DNA of 64,000 nucleotides from Butyrivibrio sp. MC2013 (lineage in GTDB: Bacteria; Bacillota; Clostridia; Lachnospirales; Lachnospiraceae), in assembly GCF_000424585.1 (NCBI RefSeq), contig NZ_AUKE01000008.1, positions 1 to 64,000 on the forward strand. The letters are read 5' to 3'. Positions within the stretch are counted from its first letter, which is position 1; every line of letters starts with the position of its first letter. The notes under the pieces were generated by a model. It saw only the letters and a list, made by a program, of their open reading frames with translations. It searched no databases and was not told the DNA's origin. Shown one piece after another: positions 63,135 to 64,000 of this stretch. The position numbers were made by a program, and so were the translations under genes.

Positions 63135-64000
63135 TCATTTTATGAAAGGAAAAAGAAGCTTTTGATGATCCTCGGAATAGATGTTATCAGCGGTCACTTT
63201 CGAAAAGCTTATAGTCCTGTTCTTCATCCCGGAGTATCTGTTCTCCAAAACTTCAGCCGTATCTACCACTGCCATATAACCCATTTGATAATTATTCACA
63301 CTAAAGAGCATGTCTGTGACTCTGTTGTCCAGATATGCCAGATTATCTATGCTGCTGCCAAGGCCCAGCAGTTTATAATCAGCACCATTGTCTTCCTTGT
63401 ATCTGCCTGCCATAAGAGTCAGCTTCTCTTCCTGGCTGATGATGATATCCACCTTATCAGTTGCCATCTTATCTTCAAAGCGCTCAGACAGGGTGTCTGT
63501 CCCTGTAAGGGTCCATGTAAGATTCCCTCCAAGCTTTTTTACTTCGTCTTCAAAAGCCCTTTGTCTGTCTCTCAGGGCTGAAGTCCTCACATTGCCTGCA
63601 AGAAGGCCTATCCTTATCCCTTTGAGGCTACCTCCGTAGAGAGATGCAGCACTTGATGCCATTTCTCTGCCCAGGCTCTGGGAATCAGCCTCTATGCAGC
63701 CAATAAGAGCCATATCCTCTTCGCTTCGCTCGCCGTCAGTCTCTATAAGTTCCACCGGCACCTTACCTGATATCCTAAAAAGCATATCCCTGGTCTCATT
63801 ACTGGAGGGAAGCTGCACGATCAGCGCTCCCGCGCCGTTATCTATTTCCTGCTCCATCAGATCTTCAAGCTTCTCCAGATCGCCCTGGATATAACTGGTC
63901 ACATAATTGAGCCTGACATTTTTTTCCAAGGCGCCCTGCTTGAGACCTGCAGTCAGACTCTCTCTGGAGGTACCTGTAACATCGTCCACGATCACGGATA
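63135..64000 (-). CDS. Periplasmic-binding-fold protein (partial, 5' end beyond window)
   Basis: At least 288 residues are present, reading in from the right edge; the start is outside. The fold is that of LacI/ribose-binding-type solute binders: an early TSRESLTAGLKQGALEKN, a GAGALIVQLPSSNE segment, IRIGLLAGN, DIIISQEEKLTLMAG and a final MGYMAVVDTAEVL. Neither an anchor nor a DNA-binding domain can be judged. Possibly an accessory sugar sensor, being next to a second binding protein. Confidence 0.78.
   Translation of the reverse strand, partial: SVIVDDVTGTSRESLTAGLKQGALEKNVRLNYVTSYIQGDLEKLEDLMEQEIDNGAGALIVQLPSSNETRDMLFRISGKVPVELIETDGERSEEDMALIGCIEADSQSLGREMASSAASLYGGSLKGIRIGLLAGNVRTSALRDRQRAFEDEVKKLGGNLTWTLTGTDTLSERFEDKMATDKVDIIISQEEKLTLMAGRYKEDNGADYKLLGLGSSIDNLAYLDNRVTDMLFSVNNYQMGYMAVVDTAEVLENRYSGMKNRTISFSKVTADNIYSEDHQKLLFPFIK

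Overview
The window looks like a chromosomal stretch from an anaerobic, low-to-mid GC Firmicute of the Lachnospiraceae, with Butyrivibrio/Pseudobutyrivibrio as my best guess. The guess rests on the 16S 5' end, a biotin-dependent Na+-pump decarboxylase operon, a Re-citrate-synthase-like enzyme beside isocitrate dehydrogenase, Rex, an indolepyruvate:ferredoxin oxidoreductase/PaaK/ACT cluster and a phenylalanyl T-box leader. The genus is inference. No phage, plasmid, CRISPR array, intact insertion sequence or tRNA gene was recognised. Most genes are on the minus strand, co-oriented with the rRNA operon that runs off the left edge.

Layout: 1-660, 5' end of a 16S gene with its leader and a near-consensus promoter. 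662-6657, operon glgX / membrane protein / response regulator / sensor kinase / lipoprotein. 6658-6968, a hairpin-rich spacer. 6969-11809, five-gene biotin-dependent sodium-pump carboxylase operon carrying both an OadA-type (5S) and an MmdA-type (12S) carboxyltransferase. 11908-17132, scpA and scpB separated by an MBOAT O-acyltransferase and its SGNH/DltD-like partner, with a metallophosphoesterase at the head. 17318-31211, translation and housekeeping genes (rpsU, alaS, glyS, recO, era, an M16C protease, a YebC regulator, a CorC-type CBS protein) mixed with unknown membrane and lipoproteins. 31505-36526, a membrane protein convergent with alr, then NAD(P)HX repair, a coiled-coil protein and rex. 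36723-38756, an ABC-F ATPase. 38820-42346, Re-citrate synthase / GntR regulator / isocitrate dehydrogenase, a route to 2-oxoglutarate. 42632-44725, an EF-G-like GTPase with altered G motifs. 44976-53820, tyrA, aroA, PilZ protein, queA and the iorAB-paaK-ACT cluster, so aromatic amino-acid and aryl-acid metabolism are grouped. 54123-60403, esterase, M18 aminopeptidase, and pheST under a T-box. 60487-64000, a small unknown protein, a HAD phosphatase and two sugar-binding proteins, the last cut by the right edge.

The least explained signal is a set of dispersed, strongly palindromic intergenic repeats. These are: a 92-bp double-hairpin element (two full copies in opposite orientation and two degenerate half copies); a 31-bp palindrome (two copies); an exact 42-bp repeat present in inverted orientation about 53 kb apart and followed by hairpins; a 57-bp tandem array of nested palindromes after aroA; and a roughly 27-bp-stem hairpin after oadA. 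A 13-bp palindrome also spans both stop codons of two convergent genes. No transposase gene accompanies them. They look like small non-autonomous elements or structured RNA signals and are the main candidates for something undescribed. All start choices, promoters and hairpins were read by eye; no searches were run.
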